Position numbers and translations under genes: made by a program. This document shows, piece by piece, positions 1 through 8,148 of a stretch of DNA of 10,070 nucleotides. The notes under the pieces are model-generated. The model had not been told where the DNA came from and did no database searches. It was given only the letters and a program-made list of their open reading frames with translations. Position 1 is the stretch's first letter, and every line of letters starts with the position of its first letter. This stretch comes from Gracilaria vermiculophylla (taxonomy: Eukaryota; Rhodophyta; Florideophyceae; Gracilariales; Gracilariaceae). The stretch covers positions 3,338,084 through 3,348,153 of the forward strand of contig JAHNZQ020000308.1 in assembly GCA_019155205.2 (NCBI GenBank). Direction: 5' to 3'.

Positions 1-1
1 T

Positions 2-1205
2 GATTTTAGCGATGCAGATTTCAGAAAGTACATACCCCCCGAGCATCGTGCTCAACTTGTCTACCAAATGATGGTTTTGAAGCTACCGTTCGCCATGTAC
101 GTTTGTGCATCCGAAACATGCAATTTGTACACAGTTCTTGTTCATGTCAACAAATCCTTTCTTTCCCAATGTTTTGAAGATCTTCAACACCAGTTTAAGG
201 ACCTACTCACATGACCATACCGTGAGCACCAATCACCTCCAATGTTTTTGAAGAAAGCAGATTGTGAGAGTGTGGAAAGTAAGCTCAAGTTCTGGAAGGT
301 AGTTGAAGAATACGTTCAAAAAAAGGACCCTTCAAGCCATTAAAATTATTTAAACATGGATGCCAAAGTTTCTAATCGAGAACAAAGGGAGGGGTGGACG
401 GGGCCACTCAGCAACGTGCAGTTCTCCGTTCTTGCACATCGCACCAGAAATGGGAGCAAAAGCTTGTGTGGCAAGTACTTAAGACTCTAGCATCAAACGC
501 ATTTATCGCATGGAGAATATTCGAACGACAAGACATACTTGAGATGACGGACTCGTTCAGCATTGAGAGCTACCGGAACGCTCTTAATCAAGTACAGTCT
601 TTTGCGGATTTTATTCTTGCCGCCTCCCAGGAGCTCTTGGCCTACGCTGATAATCTTCAAAAAGAACACAAAAACGCGGATTCTGAAGAGAACCAGATTG
701 TTATAGAGAAAGGAGAACACAGTCGTTTAATTGGCCTTACCTCACGCAGAAGGCGGTACCGCTTGAAGTTTTACAATAGTACAGATGGGTTGCAATTCGT
801 TTATCAATTCAAGGTCATTTACCACAGCAGGGTCTTGGTTTGCTTTACTGTGCCCTTTGTGGCCAACATAGAACGGGATTTAGAGGACATAAGTCTTCCT
901 ATTCGTGTTCGGTGTGCTGCGTTCCACTTTGTATACGAACTCACACTGGACTTCGCAAAAGTTGTTGAGGAATGTGGCATTCTGCAAAAGAAGTAACTCT
1001 GCGTAGTACACCTCCATCGTTGGTTTTCAATGGCAGAGGAGAAGGGAGCACTGCAACAAAACAGAAGAGGAAAGATTCAAGCGTTCGCAAAAATGATGGT
1101 GGAGAAGACGCAGGAGACAGCGTTCTAGAGATGTCCGGAAACGGACAAGCGAATGTAGAACGTATTGCTGATCGCGTGGCAAAACGAAGGAGTGTAAACG
1201 CATGA
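2..1205 (+). pseudogene. 3' part of a transposon-type protein: YqaJ-like nuclease remnant plus GGVD/NAF domain, broken
   Basis: The gene enters from the left edge, so its start is missing. Bases 2-211 read a peptide with 'YIPPEHRAQLVYQMMVLKL', which resembles the part of YqaJ/lambda-type exonucleases that follows the catalytic acids; those acids would lie outside the window. The same frame continues past TGA 212-214 to TAA 341-343. One base over, 340-996 reads 'RTKGGVDGATQQRA' and 'KTLASNAFIAW', similar to the C-terminal end of piggyBac-like (DDE_Tnp_1_7) transposases. That frame has an internal TAA at 373-375. A further one-base shift near 981-993, at an A run, leads into a basic, hydrophilic tail ending at TGA 1203-1205. 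Four lesions in 1.2 kb make it a pseudogene. The family match is by eye, and the link between the two domains is an inference. No DDE catalytic core is visible between them. Confidence 0.6.
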
Positions 1206-1512
1206 AAATGACAAAGGAAATGAAGTGCTTGTAATTAAGGGCTAATGATAAGTATATAGGTCATAAGAAGAGTTTGGAATTCACAAACACTGTTCTCGCC
1301 GCGAAATGTTTGGGACCCAATTATGTGCTCAAAGTGAGTTATAGTCTGGTTAAAGTGCACTGAATGCTTTTGATTACTTTAGTGAGCCTAGTTGTACAAA
1401 ACGTTACCTGACGATTGCACTTTACGAAGAGTTTTGAGGAGTTCAAAGTTGTGTGAACTATAGAGGTCATTAAAACAGAACAGCAGGGATATACTCTACG
1501 CAGAACATCTGC
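1206..1512. other. Gene-free spacer
   Basis: I see no convincing coding frame, RNA gene or terminal repeat in this AT-leaning stretch between the two plus-strand broken genes. It could hold the tail of the left element and the 5' flank of the next gene, but no boundary can be placed. Confidence 0.5.
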
Positions 1513-3127
1513 ATGCATCAGCTTTCCTCAGCGGTGTCTCCAGTTGCTTCACTTCAAAATTCTGCATCTGTGAAACCATATTTTGTTGACAAAGATCTCA
1601 GTCATTGAAATCTGCACAAGAAGTAACCGCTCGAACATTCGTCATGAGCACATCCAAATCTCATTCAGACCTTCAATTCCTAACGCCTGCTAACCTACAC
1701 GCTTTGAACCCTACCAATCACGTTTCAAATGTCGCTCAGTACGGAACTAATAACTTTGTTCGTCGTAGTCCCCGAAAGCTTTCCTCAGCAGAGACAAATT
1801 TAGCAGTTCAAAAATATCCTCTGCGTACTGAAATACTTGCAGAATTAGAACGTTGTTCATTTCAGAAGCAAAACAATTGTGTGCAGTTCTACTCATATCG
1901 GTAACAAAAATCTGTGAAGCTTCTTCATCCGATTGCCAAGCAGTGGAAGGTCAAAGTCACTAACCGCTCAAAAGATGAACTAATTGCGAGGCTGATGTTG
2001 CAACTGTTCATATTACTGGAGCAAGGTGACTCTTTTGACGTCCTTCTACGACGAAACAGAGCTTGCAATGACTACAGAATCTGGGTGCAAGATAGCATAC
2101 AGAGATGTGTGACATGGAGCATTCTACCTGATGTGAAGGCTCTTGTCCAGAAAATGGATCCTTCAGAAAGAGGAGCTGTTGCAAAAACAATCAAGACTAT
2201 AATGAACACTGAAGAAAAAGGTAAGCATGTGGGTACAGGATCTTCTAACTTTACTTTGAATGAGTTCGCTAGGCATATGGTTCTTGTCAGAGATGATGAC
2301 AGATGTAGACACGCTCTCATGAAGGCCTGTGGTTCTGAGCTTTCCAGAAAGGAGAGCGATGCCCGTGTTACTCGTGAGGCGTTCTGGGGAATGATTGCGA
2401 GTAGTTCCAACGATCATTTGGTAGATTCAAAAGCTGACTTTACTGGGCACCTGGAAGAAATTGACTCAAATGCACGCCCCGTCACTTCTCGAAGCGCTTC
2501 ATGTTTGAAGGATCACTTTTATTCCGCAAAGAAGGCGTTCACAGTTGTGTACAACAAATGGTCGGCTTCTGTACAAATGGATCCGAGCAATATTGTTGCG
2601 TTTCTTACAGTCTCTAGTTCCAGAGATTAGACAATAGAATATAAGAGAACGTTGATTACATTTCTGGTTTGCAGGGTCGGTACTCCACAGGAAGAAACCA
2701 ATTTAATTCAACTTTCGTGTAAGCTGATCGATAATGGACGTGGTGGTTTGGATGAAGGCGTTGCTCATGAGAATATCGCTGCAAGCGTTGACTCAAAAGC
2801 GAAGAAGAGAAAATCACAGAGCTGCAACGAAATCTGGATGGCATGTCACACACTTTAAGCGATTTTACTGGGTACGTTACGAAACGTATGGATGTGTTGG
2901 ACGCAGAGAGACCCCAAAGCGAAACTGCCCAGAAGCGGGGAATGCAGTACGCAAATGAAGGCGAACAGGAAGGGATTCTTATTGATCAAATCTTGACAGG
3001 CATCGCAAGGTGCAAGCGAGCTCGCGAACTGGTTGATGAAGAAATCCATCAACTGGCTGAAAGGAGTTTAAGGCGAAGCAAGAAGTGGTACACAGAGTTC
3101 TGTAACGAAACGAAGGAAAACGACTGA
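1513..3127 (+). pseudogene. Unrecognised protein, broken into pieces, with a coiled-coil-like C-terminus
   Basis: I do not recognise this protein. An ATG at 1513 opens a frame rich in Ser and Gln that ends at TGA 1606-1608. The text continues one base over from 1605, through TAA 1902-1904 and TAG 2628-2630 without leaving frame, to about 2795. A second one-base shift near the A run at 2795-2798 leads to a charged, heptad-like C-terminus (2792-3127, 'SEEEKITELQRNLDGM', then 'AERSLRRSKKWY') ending in TGA. The stretch after 1914 ('VKVTNRSKDELIARLM') looks like a SAP or other short helix-turn-helix DNA-binding segment, but weakly. A block near 2260-2420 ('FARHMVLVRDDDRCRHAL', '...FWGMIASSSND') has the conserved look of a multicopy, possibly transposon-linked family. 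The acceptor-like 'ctggtttgcag' before 2675 means one stop could instead lie in an intron. Its link to the upstream element is unproven. Confidence 0.5.
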
Positions 3128-3247
3128 CGAGGACTGAACTAACCATTGTCTTCCTTCAATTCTTTCTCTCCATTTCTATTGTAGGTTTACTTGACATGCA
3201 TAAAACTAGTGGCTTAACTTATGTGATCGTGGTGGCTTTAAAGTCTC

Positions 3248-4191
3248 TTATAGACTAGCTACCGGGTGGTGGTGGGAAACAATCATAATATTACTCATAA
3301 AACTATTTGATCCCCTCACAGACTCCCGTGCATTTTTAGACACTTGCTTCCACACCTCCACCTCAAATGTCACCCCTCGTTCCCGTTGTTCCACTAATTT
3401 CGATCTCCGTTGAACGTCAATCTGGAACGGAAAAGCGCAGCTGCATGCGGTACGCACACACACCCAACGCAGACAAGTAAACACGGGAGTTGTTACTTGT
3501 GTGACGCTTCATCTCTGGGGCCAAGTACAGGGCATTTCCGATTTCGCCTTTGCGTCGCAAGTCCTCCATATCATCAACGAGCCCTACGTTTTCAAATTCC
3601 GAAGAAACTACGTTCACAACCTCGCCATCCAAAAGGCTGCATCATATGGAGTTGAGAGTGACGTTACGATGAACGTACTTTGTTAGATGCATTGAAACAA
3701 GTGCCTCCACAATTTGCGCGCTCACCGTCCACTCCGGCAGTGAACCACCTCGCTCTTCGATGACATTCATCAGCGTTTTGCCTGTCACCCGTCTCGTCAC
3801 AATGTACGCAATGTCCGCTTCATGGAACATTGAATGCGCCCACTGCAAGTGTGCTGACACCGTGGCGGACAGAATACAGCTCGTGGATGAGAGCTTGTGA
3901 GCCGCCAAAGTCCGGAACTCCCAGCGCATCTATGCTAATTTGTTGGAACAAAACCGGCAACCCGTGACGTTTACCAACCGCATTGATCATCGTACGCGAT
4001 ACGTGCATATTGTGTTCTTCCCCTTGGTCCAAAATCTTAGAGTCAAAAAGAGCGCCAAGGCAGCGAAAAGCTCTGAGCAATTGGAAGGCAGGTGCAGTGT
4101 AGCGGACACCAAGGCGCTGTTGAAGAAGGACGAGTGGCTTCTTTCGCTGCTTATGAAGCGTATTTTGAGTCCGCCCTCGAACGAGCCGCCT
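3248..4191 (-). pseudogene. Degenerate protein kinase domain
   Basis: Read leftward on the minus strand, kinase subdomains appear in order across three frames. They are a beta-3-like 'LPVLFQQIS' (3960-3934), helix C 'ALIHELYSVRH' (3894-3862), hinge 'IVTRRVTGKTL' (from 3803), catalytic loop 'HRNVTLNSI' (from 3671), activation segment 'SEFENVG' (from 3602) with 'YLAPEM' (APE at 3521-3513), then a helix-F-like 'VYLSALGV' and a C-lobe 'WKQVSKNARE' (from 3352). A one-base insertion near 3820-3830 and another in a T run near 3424 join the frames, and TGA 3642-3644 sits in frame between the catalytic loop and the activation segment. Key residues are lost: HRD is HRN, the loop lysine is Thr, DFG is EFE, and the beta-3 lysine appears to be Gln. 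The upstream limit is uncertain; the frame meets TAA at 4192-4194. It is a kinase relic rather than a working enzyme. The substrate and subfamily are unknown. Confidence 0.75.
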
Positions 4192-4311
4192 TTAAGCGCG
4201 AAATCGGCCGTCGACGCGTACGTGAGCTCGCTGGGTCGGTAAAAAGCGTTTGACGGCACTGAAGTGAGGTGACTGTGATGAAAACTCAGGCATGGAGGTG
4301 GCGGAAGATGC

Positions 4312-5412
4312 ACTTGGCACAGCCAGGAATGTTCGCGGCTACGGCGGTAAGTACCTGCCACCATCATGGAGTACTCAATATTGGCGTCGGATAGTGTCTT
4401 CGATTGAGCCCTGTGGTATGTTTTTGGGGTCGCTTTCGGACAGGCCGATATCAACGTACCTTCGCGAGAGATTTCCCAATAAACTGGGGCTCGAAACTCC
4501 TCCGCAGCCATTTGCTCCGCTGCTCATCATAACACCATGTGCTTATGAAAACGACGTGAATTCCTCAATCTCGGCCTTGTACTCTACTGCTCTCGCTTCA
4601 AGTTACTCTACAACACGGGTAAAATACTTGTCTGGAACATGTGCTGCGTGCACCCTGCCACCTGAGTCCATGAAAGGGAAACCGTTTTGGTCCAGATACC
4701 CAGAATAACCCCTCTGCGAAAGGTTTTCCAACGCCGTCATTATTGGCTGCGCAGAAGTAATCTCCAGCCTTACGGCGGCTTTGAAGGAGTTTGAATTCGC
4801 CTCGAGAGCATCTAGATCCGCCCTGAGCTTGACCAAAAGCCTGGAAATACCGGCCGCGTTTGTTTTCGTTTGCAAGAGCTTGGTGTCCACATCGCTATGC
4901 TTTGACCAAAGGAGGGAGGCTTTACTCCGTTGTTCTCGTAGATGGTGTTCAACAGCAAAAAGATCGTTTTGAAAGTTTTGCGGCAATTGAGAAATGCGTG
5001 TTCGAAGTGTGATTTCGATATGTTGTTGACCTGGGGGTTCTTGCGCTTATGTAGAGGGAACGCTTCCATAGGGGGATCCACCGCTAGGCTGTCAAAACAA
5101 TGAAAAACTGGCAGATACGCCGCCAAACAAGAACAACGAACTGGCCGAAGCGTTATATAACGACGAAAAGCTTGCGGCGCTTCTGAACAAGGACAAAGAA
5201 CTTGCTCCGCCACCAAAAAGAGAAGGGAGCTTGGTGCACCACCAAACAAAGTGCCGGCCGTAGAGTGTGGGGCAGCGCCGCCAAAAGAATGACCAAGACT
5301 GCTGCGCAGATCCCCCGCCAAAAAGAGACCAGGAGCTAGCTCGTCCGAAGAGAGAAGCACTCCGCGCTTCTGAGCTAGCAAACAATAACGGGGTAGACTG
5401 TGCCGCACCCAA
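4312..5412 (-). pseudogene. NUP58: Degenerate FG nucleoporin, Nup58/p45-like
   Basis: The N-terminal part (5412 to about 5092) is a Ser-rich FG-repeat region with 'SLFGGG', 'SFGGAA', 'TLFGGA' and 'LFGGV' motifs. It slips to a second frame near 5290 and back near 5225. One minus-strand frame then continues through TGA 5092-5094 and TAA 5047-5049 into a coiled-coil region (5040-4545). That region contains 'VEHHLREQRSKASLL' and 'VPDKYFTRVVE' (near 4629), then after TAA 4603-4605 'LEARAVEYKAEIEEF'. From memory, this matches the Nup58/p45 arrangement of N-terminal FG repeats, then a coiled coil with a 'DYF...QYRQQIEELE'-like stretch. A weak continuation ('IPQGSIEDTIRRQY', then TGA 4375-4377) runs to about 4312. 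Family members sit in the central channel of the nuclear pore with Nup62 and Nup54. At least five internal stops and two frame slips rule out a functional product. Nup54 or Nup62 relatives are less likely alternatives. Confidence 0.65.
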
Positions 5413-5495
5413 CCTGGAGGCAGTACGTGGCGATTGCGGAAATAATCACCGGGTGCCAAGAGCTTGTGAGATCGGAACGTTCTCTATGCACTCAG

Positions 5496-5574
5496 TGTTG
5501 ATAGTTCAAATGGTGAACTGTGCGCCCTGTGTCACAAGAGAGTATAGCGCAAATAGCTCATCTGTTTTCCAACA
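5496..5574 (+). repeat. 5' LTR of the TRIM
   Basis: A 79-bp copy identical to 5726-5804, with TGTTG/CAACA inverted ends. It contains 'aaatagctcatctg', loosely like a tRNA A box, close to its 3' end. Confidence 0.93.
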
Positions 5575-5725
5575 TTTTATGGGCCCAGCTAAACGCTAGG
5601 ACCGTGGGTTCGACTCCAAGAAGTGACCTGAGCCTGAGAAATTGTACAGGTGTACAGCAGTAGTGCAGATTGGCTACTGTGAGCTCGAGGTCTCGTTCTG
5701 TAAGGAAGTACAGGGCGAGGGGGCG

Positions 5726-5804
5726 TGTTGATAGTTCAAATGGTGAACTGTGCGCCCTGTGTCACAAGAGAGTATAGCGCAAATAGCTCATCTGTTTTCC
5801 AACA
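5726..5804 (+). repeat. 3' LTR of the TRIM
   Basis: A 79-bp copy identical to 5496-5574, preceded by a G-rich purine tract and followed by the CTCAG target duplication at 5805-5809. Confidence 0.93.
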
Positions 5805-5809
5805 CTCAG

Positions 5810-6355
5810 TACTCACACACTGGCATCGAACAGCGGGGAAGAACGCGTTGGAGCTCTCGTGGGTTGCCAATTCAAAAAACGGTGTGGAGAATGCACAACG
5901 AGCTATAATATAACAACGGCGGTATGCGGCTGATTTGGTTCCCGACTTAAAGGACGCGGCAGCGGCGAGTTCCGGTTTGTTAAAGCGCGTTTGGACACAA
6001 GCACCTTAAACAAAAAAAGCGGATGGCTAACTTGTCCAGTGAGTGAAGAAGGGGTTCAGTGTTAACCAAGTCGAGTGCCTCTCGCGAAACAGTCTGTGAT
6101 GGGGGTGTGAAATTTGGGCCCCCAAACGGAGTGCACAACTCGAAAACTTTCCAATCGAATGTAACACGTTGAATCGCATTGCTATATGCTACTGGTGGCG
6201 CTGGTTTCCAACTTCACACTCTTTCGTCAATGACGTTCTTCAAAGACTTGTGCTCGAAACAAAAACAGGAGCGGATACCTTCTTATTTCACACAGGCATG
6301 CATAACTAGAAAGCGTAGTACGAAAAGCAAAAATATGATGTAGGCTGTTAACGTG
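5810..6355. other. Gene-free stretch between the TRIM and the ATPase 3' end
   Basis: No recognised gene. On the minus strand, roughly 5990-5810 is fairly open and ends in GTGAGT, a good splice-donor sequence, just before the TRIM. It could be a 5' exon of the nucleoporin relic with the TRIM in the following intron, but nothing in the peptide confirms this. A short palindromic run, TTTGGG-CC-CCCAAA, lies near 6113-6126. The rest may be ATPase 3' flank. Confidence 0.4.
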
Positions 6356-8075
6356 TTACCAGTATGTGTTGGCACGCAGCCACACTCCCAACTTATTACC
6401 CTTTTTATCACCCAGTCGGATTAAGAACTTTCGAATTTCATCGTAGAGGAAGATGAACACAGAGAACGGAGTTGAAGGTAAACAATGCACGAAGGGAAGG
6501 TTTCGGGTGGAGAATGCAGTTTGAATGAAGGGAACGTAGCAGGGTAGAGCGCACAGAGCCACTGCGTCAGCAGACCAATGTTCAAAATCATGTTCTTCAA
6601 TCCCTGTTGGAACAACGAAAGCACCCTAGTCTTGCACACAAGAAGACCACCCATCTGTATAATGACAATGCACACGAAGAACGCAGTTTGAGCAGTCTTC
6701 AATGCTTCTTCTTGCTGGTTCTTGCTGTACAAATCGTAGCATCCTTAATCAGGTTCACTACCATTGACCACTCTAGAATTGAATAACGCGGAGTTGGGTC
6801 GATCAATGTTGGTCAGCGCCGCTCTCTGGATGCTCACTCCTCCGAAAGCCTCGGCCTCACTGATGGAACTGAAGTCATCGTTCAGAACCGAACCATCATC
6901 ATTGCTTTCGCAGCGGAAGGCCAGGCATGGCGGTCTCTGCGTCACAAAGCCAATGATCTTGTACATATTCTCCAACTGAGCTTCATTCTCAGGTTTCAGA
7001 AGCTGCTCGTAAATGAAACCCTTCCTGTCAGGTTCCTCATCACCCTGACGTAAGAAGATAGGCTGAGCAGAATTGAAGAAAAAGTCAAAGTCCCCAGTCT
7101 CATCGAACCAGCCAGCGTCCTCGGACGCGGCAAACGGACAATCACGAGTGACATACATCCAGCGCTTGTCGTCACTCTGGGGAAGAAAATGTAGGCATCA
7201 TCGTCAAGGAATGGCAGGACGTGTGCAGTGAGGCCAAAGTCTCCAAGCACAACCAAGTAGCAGAAGAAACCAGCCAAAGCCTGAAGGACACCAATCTGGA
7301 AGTATGAGAAGGAAATGAAAGGACGATTGACAAGACGATCCACGTGCGAGTCAAGTAAAGGGCGACGTATAATGTCAGACCGGGGTTCTCGTAGGCCAGA
7401 GAAATGGCAGGCAGAAGATCGGTACCCTGATCAATGCAGAGGATGAGCACAGTGGTCAACGGAAGTGGAATCTGGACGATGATGAAAGCCAGAAAGGGGG
7501 TAACTTCTGGAATGTTACTCGTGAGAGTGTAGGCGATGGACTTCTTCAAGTTGTCAAAGATGAGATTACCTTCTTCGACAGCATTCACAATGGATGAGAA
7601 GTTGTCGTCGAGCAAAATAATATCGGCAGCTTCCTTGGAGACATCAGAACCAGCAATGCCCATTGCGATACCGATGTTAGCCTTCTTCAATGCAAAAGAA
7701 TCATTCACACCATCACCTGTGATTGCCACAACGTTTCCATGATGCTGGTTGTTCTCCACAATGATGAGCTTCTGCTGGGATGAGGTACGAGCAAACATGA
7801 TCTGCTCACGCGGAAGGATACAGATACGATCCCAGTCATCCTGCTCAAGATCCTTCATCTGCGAGCCAGGAATGACAGTAGCCTTGATATCAGAGCGGTC
7901 AACCTCATCCACAGAGATACCCTGCTCCTTGGCGACGTCTTCTGCAGTTGGATTCGAGATGATGTTGACCTGCTTGGCGATGAACTTCGCGGTAGCAGGA
8001 TGGTCACCAGTAACCATGATATCTTTGACACCAGCGGACTGATCATATGCAATGGAGAAAAGAGATTCAATACGG
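6356..8075 (-). pseudogene. C-terminal half of a Na+/K+-type (P-type IIC) ATPase alpha subunit, broken
   Basis: This family pumps cations across the plasma membrane using an aspartyl-phosphate intermediate. Visible parts are 'MVTGDHP' (8017-7997), '[13 protein letters not shown]', the hinge 'GDGVNDS' (7717-7697), M5 with '[10 protein letters not shown]', M6 with '[17 protein letters not shown]' (both ion-binding Asp present), M7, a long M7-M8 loop, M8, M9, and M10 with 'LYDEIRKFLIR'. The end at TAA 6356-6358 fits the family's short C-terminus. The nucleotide-binding domain and phosphorylation site are absent. Three one-base deletions break the frame: near 7377-7384, in the C run at 7179-7182, and near 6557-6563. 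TAA 6745-6747 is an internal stop. The invariant Pro after GDGVNDS is Phe, and the Pro of the FARTSPQ motif is Ser. The right end is a splice acceptor rather than a start. Protein conservation is still high, so decay is recent or the sequence has errors. Confidence 0.88.
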
Positions 8076-8085
8076 CTGCAAAAAG
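8076..8085 (-). other. Splice acceptor before the ATPase exon
   Basis: On the minus strand a T-rich run ends in CTTTTTGCAG at 8076, and family-like protein begins with the next base. Read upstream, the frame loses similarity at this point, so it is an intron 3' end. The matching donor and earlier exons are not in the window. Confidence 0.65.
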
Positions 8086-8113
8086 AGAGGTGAACTCGTC
8101 TAGGCAAAAAAAG

Positions 8114-8134
8114 AATGCTTAGCCGGGAAGCATT
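8114..8134. repeat. Small perfect hairpin
   Basis: AATGCTT, a 7-base loop, then AAGCATT gives a 7-bp perfect stem. It lies in the narrow gap between the ATPase exon and the transposase stop, where the end of the Harbinger element should fall. A terminal structure is possible but not shown. Confidence 0.5.
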
Positions 8135-8148
8135 TGATTCGAGGACAA

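Larger units (their letters stand above)
5496..5804 (+). mobile_element. TRIM: complete 309-bp non-coding LTR retrotransposon in miniature
   Basis: Two identical 79-bp direct repeats (5496-5574 and 5726-5804) flank a 151-bp internal region. Each repeat starts TGTTG and ends CAACA, the TG...CA ends of an LTR. The 5-bp sequence CTCAG lies directly before the first repeat (5491-5495) and directly after the second (5805-5809), a perfect target-site duplication. A purine-rich run (5712-5723) precedes the second LTR, as a polypurine tract should. TGGGCCCAGC starts 5 bases after the first LTR (5580) and could be a primer-binding site, which sets the plus orientation. No protein is encoded, so it would depend on proteins of another element. 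Identical LTRs mean recent insertion. It lies just upstream of the nucleoporin relic. Confidence 0.9.

Noticed and set aside
3940..4242. Plus-strand 100-codon frame
   Set aside because: It is antisense to the recognisable kinase N-lobe and has no family resemblance of its own.
4812..5459. A single 215-codon minus-strand gene
   Set aside because: Only its middle carries FG motifs. Its remainder is out of frame with the coiled coil and is explained as a slipped stretch of the nucleoporin relic.
5540..5630. A tRNA gene
   Set aside because: The B box is perfect, but the T stem pairs at only three of five positions and no acceptor stem forms.
5267..5913. Plus-strand frames over the LTRs
   Set aside because: They arise from the duplicated LTR and flanks and have no protein-like conservation.
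7536..8042. Plus-strand frames opposite the ATPase
   Set aside because: They are antisense shadows of strongly conserved ATPase codons.
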